A DNA stretch of 64,000 nt from Siphonodentalium dalli (taxonomy: Eukaryota; Mollusca; Scaphopoda; Gadilida; Siphonodentaliidae), in contig CP136068.1 of the NCBI GenBank assembly GCA_032622095.1, positions 51,576,443 through 51,640,442 of the forward strand, in the 5' to 3' direction. This document shows, in pieces, positions 34,510-45,526 of this stretch (its first letter is position 1; every line of letters begins with the position of its first letter). The notes under the pieces were generated by a model. That model was not told the DNA's origin and did not search any database. It was given only the letters and a program-made list of their open reading frames with translations. The position numbers and the translations under genes were made by a program.

Positions 34510-35101
34510 CTAGAAGGTGACCCGACTTCGTCCGGGCTTTGACCTTGAATTGTCCATTTTGAAGGTCAAGGTCAAGTGGGGTAACGATTTGACCAGTCCA
34601 AAACACTGCCCGGACAAAAGTACCCGACAAATGTGCCCGTCGAAATCCATCCGGTTTTACCCGATTTGACCTTGAATTGATCATTTTGAAGGTCAAGGTC
34701 TGGTCGGGGTCACGATTGGACCCGTCCAAAACAATCGGTGAACAAAAGTAACCCAACGTATCAAATTTCGTCGAAATCCCATCAAAATTGGCGATTTGAC
34801 CTTGAAGTTACCCGATTTCAAGGTCAAGGTCAGGCAAATGAATATGCTTATGAGACTCGCCATAAGAAAGTACTCCCACATACCAAGTTTCATCGAAATC
34901 CCGTGATATTCGGGCGTTTGACCTTGAAATGACCCGATTTCAAGGTCAAGGTGACGTCGCACGGACAAATTAATATGCCTATGTTCGTCCCCGGCCGAAA
35001 ATACCCCCACATACCAAGTTTCATCGAAATCGGTTGGGACGTTTTCGAGTTCATCGCGAACACACACACAGACAGACAGATCTTCCAAAATATATAATAG
35101 A
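34510..35101 (-). mobile_element. Non-autonomous Helitron, first of second tandem pair
   Basis: On the plus strand CTAG (34510) follows A, then CCCGACTTCGTCCGGG, the same 3' hairpin as units 1, 2 and 5 of the 12-15 kb chain. The body has the GTCAAGGTC/TGACCTTGA and ACCAAGTTTCATCGAAATC phrases, then CACA/GACA and GATCTTCCAAAATATATAATAGA (the 5' end inverted). The next copy begins at the following base. Confidence 0.87.
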
Positions 35102-35846
35102 CTAGAAGGTGACCCGACTTCGTCCGGGCTATTCAAAAACCAAATTTCAAGTCGATTGCTCCACCCGTTTCCTAGATCTGGTCTGCGCATGCGCGAAGCT
35201 GGTGTCGCACGTGCTCGGCGACCCGATAAAATTCGTATCCGGGGCAAGATACATTCACATACCAAATTTCAAGTCGATAGCTACACCCGTTTCCGAGATA
35301 TATAGCCCAATGTCATTTGCGGATACCTCGGCCGGTGATGAGTTAACGCGACACAGTCAAATGCATCGGCAGGGTGAGAGTTAACGTAATCTAACTTTAT
35401 GACCTCTGACGACGTCATAGAATTTACGCATTGATTTTATCCTGATAAAAGCGTCGTACCACTTGTACCTAATAATTGAGGCAGATAACTAAAACGGATA
35501 CATACATATTATATATCGTTGGAAAGATGAAGCCACACAGATTCTAACCGTGCAAATTATATGACTGGCAATTTATTATTCGCGCTATATCGTATCGATT
35601 TGTGAGCACCGAACTGAAATATATTAGCGCAAAACGGCGTAAAAACAGATTTGACCTCCGCACGTGAAAAGTTGACCTCGCACGGACAAATAAATATGCC
35701 TATGTTCGTCTCCGGCCGAAAATACCCTAAAATACCAAATTTCATCGAAATTGGCTTAGTCGTTTTCGAGTCCATCGATTTCAAACACACACACAAACTT
35801 ACACATAAACTTACACACACACAGATCTTTCAAAATATATAATAGA
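35102..35846 (-). mobile_element. Mosaic Helitron, second of second tandem pair
   Basis: The 3' end (CTAGAAGGTGACCCGACTTC) belongs to the TCAAGGTCA family. It then switches to the 122-bp family (ATTTCAAGTCGATTGCTCC, CTGCGCATGCGCGAAGC) and switches back near 35300 (after TTTCCGAGATAT) to the other family (GAGTTAACG, GACGTCATAGAATTTACGC, GTCGTTTTCGAGTCCATC). It ends TATATAATAGA followed by host T. No coding capacity. Confidence 0.82.
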
Positions 35847-36864
35847 TATAAGAAATATATTCCCCGTATTACCTTTTCGACTTTATTATAAGGTTCCCAG
35901 ATTTTATACTGTTGCAATATGATCTCAACGGGCATTAGCCAGAGTAGAGATTCATGGCATGAGCTATGTCGATTTCCGAAATGATCCGGGGGCCCGTCGA
36001 GAAAAAGACGAGCAAAAAAACAAACACTGAACACAATCAAACAAAGGGGGGAATCTTCCATGAGAAACTATTTTCTTTCTTTTCATGTTCACTGTCATTG
36101 AATCATACAATGAGGGTGCCAAAGGAATTTAAGGAATGGTCATTTTAGTAAACGAACATACCATTTGAACGACTTTGATATGTCGCCGATCAACTCGCGC
36201 AGCAGTCAATTGATGTCTCAAATAAATTGTTCTCAATATATATATACGCCTATAGATACATGCATATATAGGTACCGGTGAATGACCTCAGTTTTAAGCG
36301 GATTAACCGTTTGATATAATTTATCCATTCCTTGTCAAGTTTGAGGTATCTATCACACCTCAACAAGAAAAGGGGACATTCAAACAGTATAAAGTTTCAT
36401 TTTTGTCGAACACTCCGAAAAGGACCGGGATATACGAAAGAGTGAATTTATTATCGTCGTATAGATGAACGCTCTCCGTTGCACGACATGTAGCATGATG
36501 GTTAATTATAATCCCCAACACGCGGAAATAATTTTAGATAGCCGCGGATAGGGCTATGTTTAATTATTCTATATTCTCTGAGCATTTGGTGTGAAAAAAA
36601 TTCCCAATAAAACTATTTTTATATCTGGTGTTTTCTGACCGCAAAACTTCAACATTAATGCAGTTAACACAATTAAATTGTGACTGTTTCCGTCTATATT
36701 TTGTCGCATAAAATCAATATACAATTACTATATATGAGTAGGCCTAGTTATAATTTGTTTTTAACATTCTCGGAGAGTTATATGATAATGTACCTGATAT
36801 TTGTTTAAAATTTCACACAAAAACTATCAAAAATAATAAAGTTTAACTTTATATAGGCCTGTAC
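35847..36864. other. No gene recognised
   Basis: Contains the dispersed phrase AGAGTAGAGATTCATGGCAT (about 35943) and a TA microsatellite near 36236. No reading frame with a known domain. Confidence 0.5.
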
Positions 36865-37750
36865 TAGGGGAAACCCGGACAAAGCGGATCGCCCGGGCAA
36901 AGCCGATCACCTTTATTATTTCAATACTATCAAATTATTCCTTATCTATCCGTATTTTAGAATAAGGTCGTTTCGTGTTGGGTTAGTTTTTATACTTTTC
37001 CACAGAGAACAAGGTATATTAAAAGTTTGTAGCCCAGTAGAACATTTTCGTCGACATTTTTTCGATTTTACCAAATTTATAATTATTGTGCGTTTGCGCA
37101 TATCTATTGCGCAGGTCGACGATCACATACCCATCTACCCGAATAAATGTTGTCGATGTCTTAGGCAATACATGTGTAAAATAAGACAATATGTCAATTT
37201 GCTAAATTCGATAGGACACCCGCGTAATGCCCCGGACTGTAAAAAGATGTGCTGTGGGCAAAGCGGATCGGGCAAAGCGGATCATTCACAACATGACTAA
37301 CATCCGGTACACATGCGTAGATTAAGTGAATTTGGACAATTTTAATAAGATGGGTCGACAAAACTCGTGCCTTGTCGGAGCATGACCATAATTGAAAAAT
37401 TGGAACGTTTGGAAAAATGCAATTTTAATTATTTGCAATAAATATGTATGATTGTCATAAATAAAACTGAAAAATATATGATTAGTTGAGTAGTATTGCA
37501 TTTTCAGAAGGATTCGTTTGCTGATCCGCTTTGCCCGATGTGGTGATCCGATTTGCCCGACGGCCGGGCAAAGCGGATCAAAATTAAAAATCACCATATA
37601 GCAACCAAACCAATAGATGTATCTGAATGCATCCTACGCCAAATGTTATGCCATCATAATTAGAAACTGACTGTGCTAATATGTCTGATTGCCGGTTGCA
37701 TTTTGTACAAGAAAACCTTACGTGATCCGCTTTGCCCGGGTCTCCCCTAC
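36865..37750. mobile_element. MITE with GGGGARACCCGGRCAAAGCGGATC termini
   Basis: Left GGGGAAACCCGGACAAAGCG is matched inverted by CGCTTTGCCCGGGTCTCCCC on the right. Each end is flanked by TA, consistent with a Tc1/mariner-type target. The motif GGGCAAAGCGGATC also recurs internally (about 37256, 37517, 37564) in both orientations. No transposase reading frame. Confidence 0.75.
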
Positions 37751-39655
37751 GCGTGTTGTCGACCGCTGTAAATCTCTTATAGTAGGCCTAAATGCATATA
37801 TGTGTATATATCTTTTATTCCTCCATTTCTGAAGAGTCAATATATAATAATATATCAATTTTTCCTTTCGATCCTTATTCTTATTGGGACCCACGTACAC
37901 CCACCCCGCGTCCAAATTGTTTTCCGTTTTCGGCAGTTTTTCCCGACCATTTTTGGACACCCACCTCCTTTTAACACTAAAACAGAGATTTGTTGGCCCC
38001 ATCGGTCACCCACCCACCCCGGCATACGTGCGGAAAAATCCCCCCTACAATATTAATTAATGACATTTAATAATGTTGTCATTAAAAGCCTACTTCTGTA
38101 GAATTATGTAAAGTTCATGCAGTTCAAAAGTCCTGTCTATAAATCAATATGTAAATGGTATATGGAGTTTAATTCGCATGGCATATAGGCCTATCCATGG
38201 TTAGGCCTATTGTTGATACGTTTAATTTATATCAAGTCAGCAGATCTAGTCTAATATTGACGACAAGTGCTCTATGTGCTGTTATCGTAGTATTTACCCC
38301 CCCCCCCCCCACTCTGATGTCATAATATCTAAATCCGGTGAGAGTCTAGAACTAAGCATACGATTGGCTAAAAGCCAACACGTGAATGTGTGCGCATGCG
38401 CAGATTCTTTCCGGTAATATTATCGGCTGCATTTTATTTGAAAACAACAATCATTTTTACGAAAATAATGGCGAGGAAAGCCAAAAACAGTTCAACAATT
38501 GGCAAAAAGAACAAAGAAACTATACACGCTAGAGATATACCATGATAGGAGTCAGAATTCGGCGAATAATTACGCAAATAGACGAAGTTTACGAACTTTG
38601 CTGAGTTTGCTCCCGGTGACATTGAGTCATTGACTGAGAAATTCAATGTCATTCACTCAATCACAGTTTTTTATCACTGTCATTGTCGACAACTGTTACA
38701 GTCAACACTACTGAGTACAGTACAGCAGTCAAGTGGAATCACACTGACACTGGAAGCATAATCGTCGCATATAAATTATAACTGATGGACACCGGTCGAC
38801 TGATTCAGTTAAGAGTCAGACAGAGATTCATCATTCATGGCATGATCTAGTTGGTGGACCCAACTATGATTATGAACTAATCAAAAACAGAGCTAGACGC
38901 TTGGTGGACCCAACTAATCAAACAGAGCTAGATGCTATGCTCTGATAATAAAAGTCAGGTTTACCGACTAGACATGATCAATCAATTTCAGTGATTGATC
39001 TCTCGCATGTTGCATTCATTGTTTGCATTTTGCAAAGCGAATTTCAATCATCCACTTGTTACTTGACTCTTGAGACAAGTTGAGTCGAGACTGGCAGAGT
39101 GCTTGTATTACGGGACAAAACTAATTCTGTTGGAGGGAGAGAGACGATGCGATACATGCAGTGTGCATTGGAATTTGGATCTCAGTGACAATCAATGTGA
39201 CATCACTCATCAGAACTGACAGAAGAAAAAAAACTGGAATCGGTCATAGTACTCTTAGTCATACTCATAGTCATAGACTCATACTAGTAATCATACAAAG
39301 TTCCCCATGTGTGCAGCAGCTTCATCAAAACACTTTCAGAGCATATCCACAAAGTTGAACACTTTACATTACAACTTACTAAAAGTTACTTTAATATTAC
39401 AAGAACTTACACAGTTAGTCAGTTACTGTGCATGTGACACTCACTGTGACACTGGCCTCAACAAAGCCGTGCACATGACATAGTGCTTGCTGAGTATATA
39501 CTTTACATGTACTAGTATTTAAAGACATGACCAAAATTTGGCAAAAAGGATAATTAATGTTCCTATAGAGACTTAGAGGTACCATACCGTCCATACGGTA
39601 TATGAATATGTGTTTCTTTAGATGGGATGTGGCTGACAGTGACAGACCATTTCAC
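37751..39655. other. No gene recognised
   Basis: Contains a poly-C tract (about 38298-38310), an isolated GTGCGCATGCGCAGA (about 38390), and a tandem phrase TTGGTGGACCCAACTA (38850 and 38901). Numerous TGACA/GTCA-rich segments at 38600-39500. No coding domain identified. Confidence 0.5.
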
Positions 39656-39659
39656 GGAT

Positions 39660-40280
39660 AGCGAGAATGATGCATTCTGGTATCCAAACATGGACTTCAG
39701 CCAGAGTAGAGTTCATGGCATGATCTATAAATAAGGTTCCTTGGCTCAATCAATATATTTCATAAATCTGTGGCCATCTGCCGATTGACTATCTTCAAGC
39801 TATTCTCTTCCCTTTAGCCAAGTTTAGGCTTTTAGGTTGAATTTAACTCCTTTTATTAGATTATGATGTCCATATAGACCATTTCACAGATAAGTATCCA
39901 AACACACACATTTGATTATCTCCCGGATGCAATTACTATTTTATATTTAGAGTGGGTCCATAAAACTAATTATAACTTGTTAAATTATATCCCCAGCAAC
40001 AAGGGAGAGATGAAGGAACAAAGAATTGCGATATTAAGGACTATACCTATATTGTTGAAAAGAGTTCTCATAAAATTACAAAAAAAATAGGTAGTCTTAA
40101 TTTCCTTAAACATATTTACAGTGGGTCTAAAGACCTAAAGGGAAGAGAATAGCTTGAAGACAGATTGTCAGCTCATTTGATTTCAATTGGCCACAGATTT
40201 ATGAAATATATTGATTGAGCCAAAGAACCAAATCTATAGATCATGCCATGAATCTCTTCTCTGGCCGATGCTCGAAGAGA
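39660..40280. repeat. Inverted dispersed repeat, arms about 150 bp
   Basis: 39690-39820 (AGAGTTCATGGCATGATCTA, GGCTCAATCAATATATTTCA, AGCTATTCTCTTCCCTTTAG) is mirrored at 40137-40275 (AAAGGGAAGAGAATAGCTTG, GAAATATATTGATTGAGCC, GATCATGCCATGAATCTC). A third direct copy of the end motif is at about 40520. Confidence 0.75.
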
Positions 40281-40679
40281 TCATATTCCACCAGTACAAA
40301 ACCCGGGAACATTTTACAGTTTTAACAGGGAACCTTATAAATATAAAAATAACGTGGGAAATGTATTTTCTTTGTTAATTTACCGGTACCTGTTGCTTAA
40401 TTTATTCATTGGTACCTGATGTTCCCAGCTCGAAATTACATTTAACCTTTAAGTAACTTTAAACGTTCCCAACTTCCCAGGTTTTGAACTGGTAGAATAC
40501 GATCTCTACGGGTGTCAGCCAGAGTAGAGATTCATGGCATGATCTAACTAATCTATAGATAATTTATATATTATTAGTGAAAGTATTTTATCAGTTTAAA
40601 TCATTGATTCCCTTGATTATTGTATTGCCATCTTAGTACGAGTCATTGAATTTTGTACATGGATGCATGCCCATCTACG

Positions 40680-41300
40680 GTACTAGTACACTTATTATAC
40701 CTCCCACAACGAAGTTGGGGGGGGGGGGGTATACTGGAGTCAGCTTGTCTGTCGGTCTGTCCGTAGACACAAATTTGTCTGGAGTTTTTCTCAGTCGTTT
40801 TTTTATCAATTTCCGTGAAACTTGGCACAGACATCAACCACCATGGTGGAGTTATCCTCCCTTTTTCAACTTAGAAAATTTTCGCAAAATGTAAAAAGAA
40901 TTCGGAGCTTTGTTATTCATACATTTTTCGGTCAATTTTGAAAAAAACTTGACTCAGATATTTAGTACCACGGGAACCAGTACACCTGCGATTATGACGT
41001 CTGTCCGACATTTTTTGGTGGAGTTATCTCCCTTTTTCAACTTAGAATTTTTTTTTTTTGCGACATGTCTAATTTTGTCCGAGCTTTTATTCCTACATTT
41101 TTAGGTCAATGTTTTTTAATCTTGGCAGTAATATTTAGTACCATGGGAACCTGTGCATCTGCGATTATGATGTCTGTCCGACTTTTTCTTGTGGAGTTAT
41201 TCCCCTTTTTTGACTTAGAAATTTTTGCAACATGCATAATTTTGTCCAAGCTTTTATTCCCACATTTTTCGGTCAATAGGTTTAAGATTAGGGTTAGGGT
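40680..41300. repeat. Dispersed repeat with CAACGAAGTTG-GGGG start, several diverged units
   Basis: Starts ACCTCCCACAACGAAGTTGG with a poly-G run, then TATACTGGAGTC and TGTCTGTCGGTCTGTCC. At least three diverged units of GTGGAGTTATC-CCCTTTTTC-ACTTAGAA and CTTTTATTCCTACATTTTT follow. The same units recur at 42060-42600. No gene. Confidence 0.7.
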
Positions 41301-41373
41301 TGTGCACCTGCAATGAGAATGCAAAACACAGGTATGATTTGATTCGATATTCGTTTCGTGTCGATTTAGACAC

Positions 41374-41811
41374 TTACTCTCGGGCTCCAAATAAAAGTGC
41401 AGGCCCAAATAATAGTGCAGGGAGGAAATTACATTTAAAGTTAATAAAAGTGCAGACCCAAATAATAGAACAGGGGGAACTCTGAGCAAAACATCAACAT
41501 AACTGTGGTAAACAATTATTTTTATAGTATGTCAGTTTTAGGAATCAACATTATAGTATGTGGCATGTGGTGTTTTGTTCAATATTTAAATGTTCACATA
41601 TATGCCATATACTTGAATATGTACATGCATAAAGTTATAAGCTCATCATTTTGATATCAGAATCATGTAGAAATCTTGAGTTTGTGACGATTTCTTTTTT
41701 CATAGCCTCAAAATTAATAAACGTGCAGACCCAAATAAGCACCATGCAGGGGGGATATTTCCCAAGAAAATAATAAACGTGCATGCATGTTTATTTGGAG
41801 CCCAAGAGTAA
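41374..41811. mobile_element. MITE with TTACTCTYGGGCTCCAAATAAA termini
   Basis: Left TTACTCTCGGGCTCCAAATA, right TATTTGGAGCCCAAGAGTAA. Internal words AATAAAAGTGCAGRCCCAAATAA and AATAATAGTGCAGG repeat near both ends. Clearly related in design and end sequence to 6270-6660. Confidence 0.75.
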
Positions 41812-42019
41812 GACCTCATTTACAAAGTTGGAATGTACACTTACAATTCACACTTCACACTTAGTGGCAAGATGCTGCCACTGTTGGACTTGTACACTTC
41901 GTTGTAAGTGTACTAGTATACTCACACTTCGTTGTAAGTGTACACTTGGAGCATAAATCTCCCTACACTTATGACACACTTGGGAAATGTGCCTTAAAGT
42001 TCCTACTATTTAATAATAA

Positions 42020-42620
42020 TTATAACCCCCCCCCCCCTCCCCCCTGCCGCCGCAATGAAGTTAGGGGGTGTATACTGGAGTTCGTCCGTGGACATAAACC
42101 ACCATGTGAACCTATGCACCTGCGATTATGACCTTTATGACTTTTTTTGGTGGAGTTTTCCCCCCCTTTTTCGACTTAGAAATTTTTCGCAAGATGTATA
42201 ATTTTGTCCGAGCTTTTATTCCTACATTTTTAGGTAAATTTTTGTTTAACTTGGCACAGATATATAGTACCATGATAACCTGCGATTGTGATGTCTGTCC
42301 GTCAGTGTCCGACATTTATTGGTGGAGTTATCCCCCTTTTTTTTTACTTAGAATTTTTTTTTGCAACATTCCTAAATTTGTCCGAACTTTTATTCCTACA
42401 TTTTTAGGTCAATGTTTTTTAATCTTGGCACTCACATTTAGTACCATGGAAACCTGTGCACCTGCGATTATGATGTCTGTTCGACTTTTTTTGTGGAGTT
42501 ATTCCCCTTTTTCGACTTAGAACATTTTTGCAACATGCATAATTAAGGTCTGAGCTTTTATTCCTACATTTTTCGGTCAATAGCTTTAAGATTAGGGTTA
42601 TGTACTGCAATGTGAACTGT
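42020..42620. repeat. Dispersed repeat, second cluster (pairs with 40680-41300)
   Basis: Poly-C run, CGCAATGAAGTTAGGGGG, TATACTGGAGT, then repeated TGCGATTATGA-GTCTGTCCG and CCCTTTTTCGACTTAGAA units. From 42621 to 43040 nothing recognisable. Confidence 0.7.
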
Positions 42621-43059
42621 TATTTTATTATTTTAACTAAATATTTACTGATTTACTGACATGTGAAACATCTTAGTATTTAAAAAACGGGGCGGGGGTA
42701 TCCTTAGTCCCATTGGGACAGTCAAGTCACACCTCTAGTTCCAACTGAAAATACATATGTATGCTGATATTTCTCACTGATATGTGCAGCAAATTTACAG
42801 CCTTAAGGATGCACAGAATGGTCAAATCTGCAGCTATTGGCTTTAATCAATAAATTTGAAAAATGATCAAAGAAATATGGGTTGATACAAAAATCAGATT
42901 TGGCACTGAAATGATTAAAGCACTAAATTGTCATTGTTTCAAAATAAATAATTATGTTTGTAACTTATTTGTTGTTATTACTAAATGTCTTGCAACTGCC
43001 ATTTTACTATGTACTTCTTTTAATTAGGTCCCTTACTTAATTGTACAGGTTGCTTCATT

Positions 43060-43700
43060 GCCAGATTCAAGCTAATATTAGGCTAAATATTAGCTAGATA
43101 TTAACTAGAATATAGCTAGATGTTAGCTAATATTATACTAGATACCAGCTAAAAGATAGCTAGATTTTAACTAGAATATAGCTAGATTCTGGCTAATACT
43201 GTACTAAATACTATAGCTAGAAAATATAGCTAGATAATGGCTGATATATTTAGCTAACATTTAGTTATATTCTAGTTAAAATTTAGCCATTTCAGCTGGT
43301 TTCTGCAGCCGGCATCCAGACCATACTAAATCTTAGCTAAACATTAGTTAAAAATTAGCTATAGCTAAAAATTAGCTAATTTATGTAACTAAAAAGTAGC
43401 TAATTGTTAGCTAGATTATGGCTAAATAGCTCATTTGCATAACTAACTAAAAAGTAGCTAAATCTTAGCTAGATTCTAGCTAAATAACTAATTAGCATAG
43501 TTGAAACGGCTAAAAGATAGCTAACGCTCATGGGATTTCATCAAAGGAAATTCATCTTAGCTAATATCTAGCTAATGTCAGCTAATATCTAGTTAAGCTA
43601 AATAGTAACTAGGATATTGACTAGACCTTAACTAAAGGTTGGCTAATGTGACTGGCTAATAGTTGGCTAATAATTAACTAGAATATAACTGATTTTTGGT
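43060..43700. repeat. Array of TTAGCTAA palindromes, copy 2
   Basis: Dense TTAGCTAA, CTAGCTAA and TAGCTAGATT words end at TTTTTGGTAGGGG, the inverse of the left edge of the array at 32471. Immediately followed by the GATGCTGATATG dispersed element (43720-43800). Confidence 0.8.
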
Positions 43701-43884
43701 AGGGGACATGAGCTCTGGGAGTGAGGCACCAATTCTTGGGACACCAGGGACAGAGATGCTGATATGCATATGGATTTCTTTTTTCAACTTTCCAGTCTGT
43801 ACAGGGGCTACTACTATATGGGCCCATGATAATATAATATGAGATGGACTCAATCATTCACATCAGAGGGATGTAAGGGAGTGT

Positions 43885-44460
43885 TAGGTATTTGCGCTTA
43901 AGCGCAAATAAATTGATAAGACACATATTTGCGCAAATGATTTACGCTTAAGCACAAATATTTGCACTTTATAATAAGCGCAAATAAATAATAAATGTGA
44001 AAAGGGCCTCCCATACTATTTCCGCTAAAGCGCATATGATTTGTATTCAAGTATAAATGATTTGCTCTTAAGTGCAAATGATTTACACTTAAGCGTAAAT
44101 GATTTGCGATTAAGCAGAATCAGAATAAATGTGAAAACGGCTTCTCGTATAATCGCTTAAGCATAATTCATTTACGATTAAGTGTAATTAATCTATCAAT
44201 GAAAATGAATGACTAGTGAGCTTAAGCGTAAATCAATTACGCTTAAGCACACATAAATCATTCACGCTTAAGGCTAAGTTATTAAGCACACTAGTCATAA
44301 TTCTATTACTCATAGGAGTAATTCTTTATCTACATCATACGGTTAAGCGTAAGTGAATTACGCTTTATATGTGTCCATTATACACCTGAGTGTAATACAT
44401 TACGCTTAAGTGTAATTCACTTATGCTAAAGTGCAATTAGCTAATACTTGTGAAAAAGGC
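43885..44460. repeat. Array of GCTTAAGC palindromes, copy 3 (several sub-arrays)
   Basis: TTTGCGCTTAAGCGCAAATA and TTACGCTTAAG variants are interspersed with the edge phrase AAATGTGAAAANGGCYTCYC three times (about 43993, 44128, 44446), suggesting multiple insertions or internal duplications of the element also present at 19941 and 30479. Confidence 0.8.
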
Positions 44461-45526
44461 CTTCCATTATAGTTATCATCTATCAGAATGAATATAAAGT
44501 GCTGACTAAAGCTTGACAACAGAATTTGCCCTTAAAAATATTTCATGGCCAATGAGCTAACAAATGGTCTGTATTGGCATATTGAATACCAATTATTGTA
44601 CTATTGTACAGGTATAATGTAATTAAACAGTTTTGAGTTACAAAAGTAAGACAACTCTTTCTGCACGGTACTGTGCTTGCGGCCAGATTGATGTAAAAAT
44701 TCGGTCAATGCGCTTACAATTTTCTATAAATAGTAACATTTTGGAATTATTACCTCTCGATCACTGTTCGATTACAATCTTTGCCACTAACTCGGCCAAT
44801 GTTCTTCCATTTGTGATTTCACGCAACAATTCCCTTTCTATTCCTTCCATGTCGAATTGACTAACGATTGCGATGTCAATTTGTTTTTCGCTTGAATATT
44901 CTGATGTGACGCTATTCCAGCGAACGGTCATCCTCCCTAGAAGCCATTTCTGAGAAGTGAGAACGAAACCCGATTCAATCCCAATCGAGTTGGAAGTGCT
45001 CGGGCATTTCCGTGACTGTACAAGACAACACATCGTTTGTTGTTTCGTGTTATTATGGTGAGATTAATCGGGACGATTGATGAAATAGAAATAGTTAGCC
45101 GAATGGCCGTATAATGTGTACAAACTGACTTCAGGATGGGGGATTTCGTGTATCTGAGTTATTTTATTTACTCTTCCCACAGAATGACGCAGGGAACTCA
45201 ATTGTGAGGTTCAATTTACGTTTCACATCACTTTAATGTACATGTATCTGAAGTTCATAGTAGCACTAAGAATAAAAAAATGCTATTTGTCTAGACATAG
45301 CCCAGTGGCAGTGCCATCGGGTGGGATGAGATGCTGTTGGCCAGACCCTATAAAATATTTACGCGAGTCCCATACATACCACTTAACCCCACATCACATA
45401 CGGACCCTCTTAAAGCCCTTCATTGAACCCCCTGGTGCTGCCACTGGTATGACCTGTGTTTTAGTATATCATATGACTACAAATGGTTTATTTTCATATT
45501 GCAGGACACCATAAGCAATTGATGCT
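44461..45526. other. No gene recognised; possible intron/acceptor upstream of pseudogene
   Basis: A minus-strand 90-codon frame (44761-45033) lacks recognisable motifs. TTTTCATATTGCAG at 45491-45504 resembles a 3' splice acceptor a short distance before the ATG at 45527. Confidence 0.4.

Noticed and set aside
44761-45033. Minus-strand 90-codon frame as an exon
   Set aside because: No recognisable domain and no clear splice pattern; open frame of this length is expected by chance.
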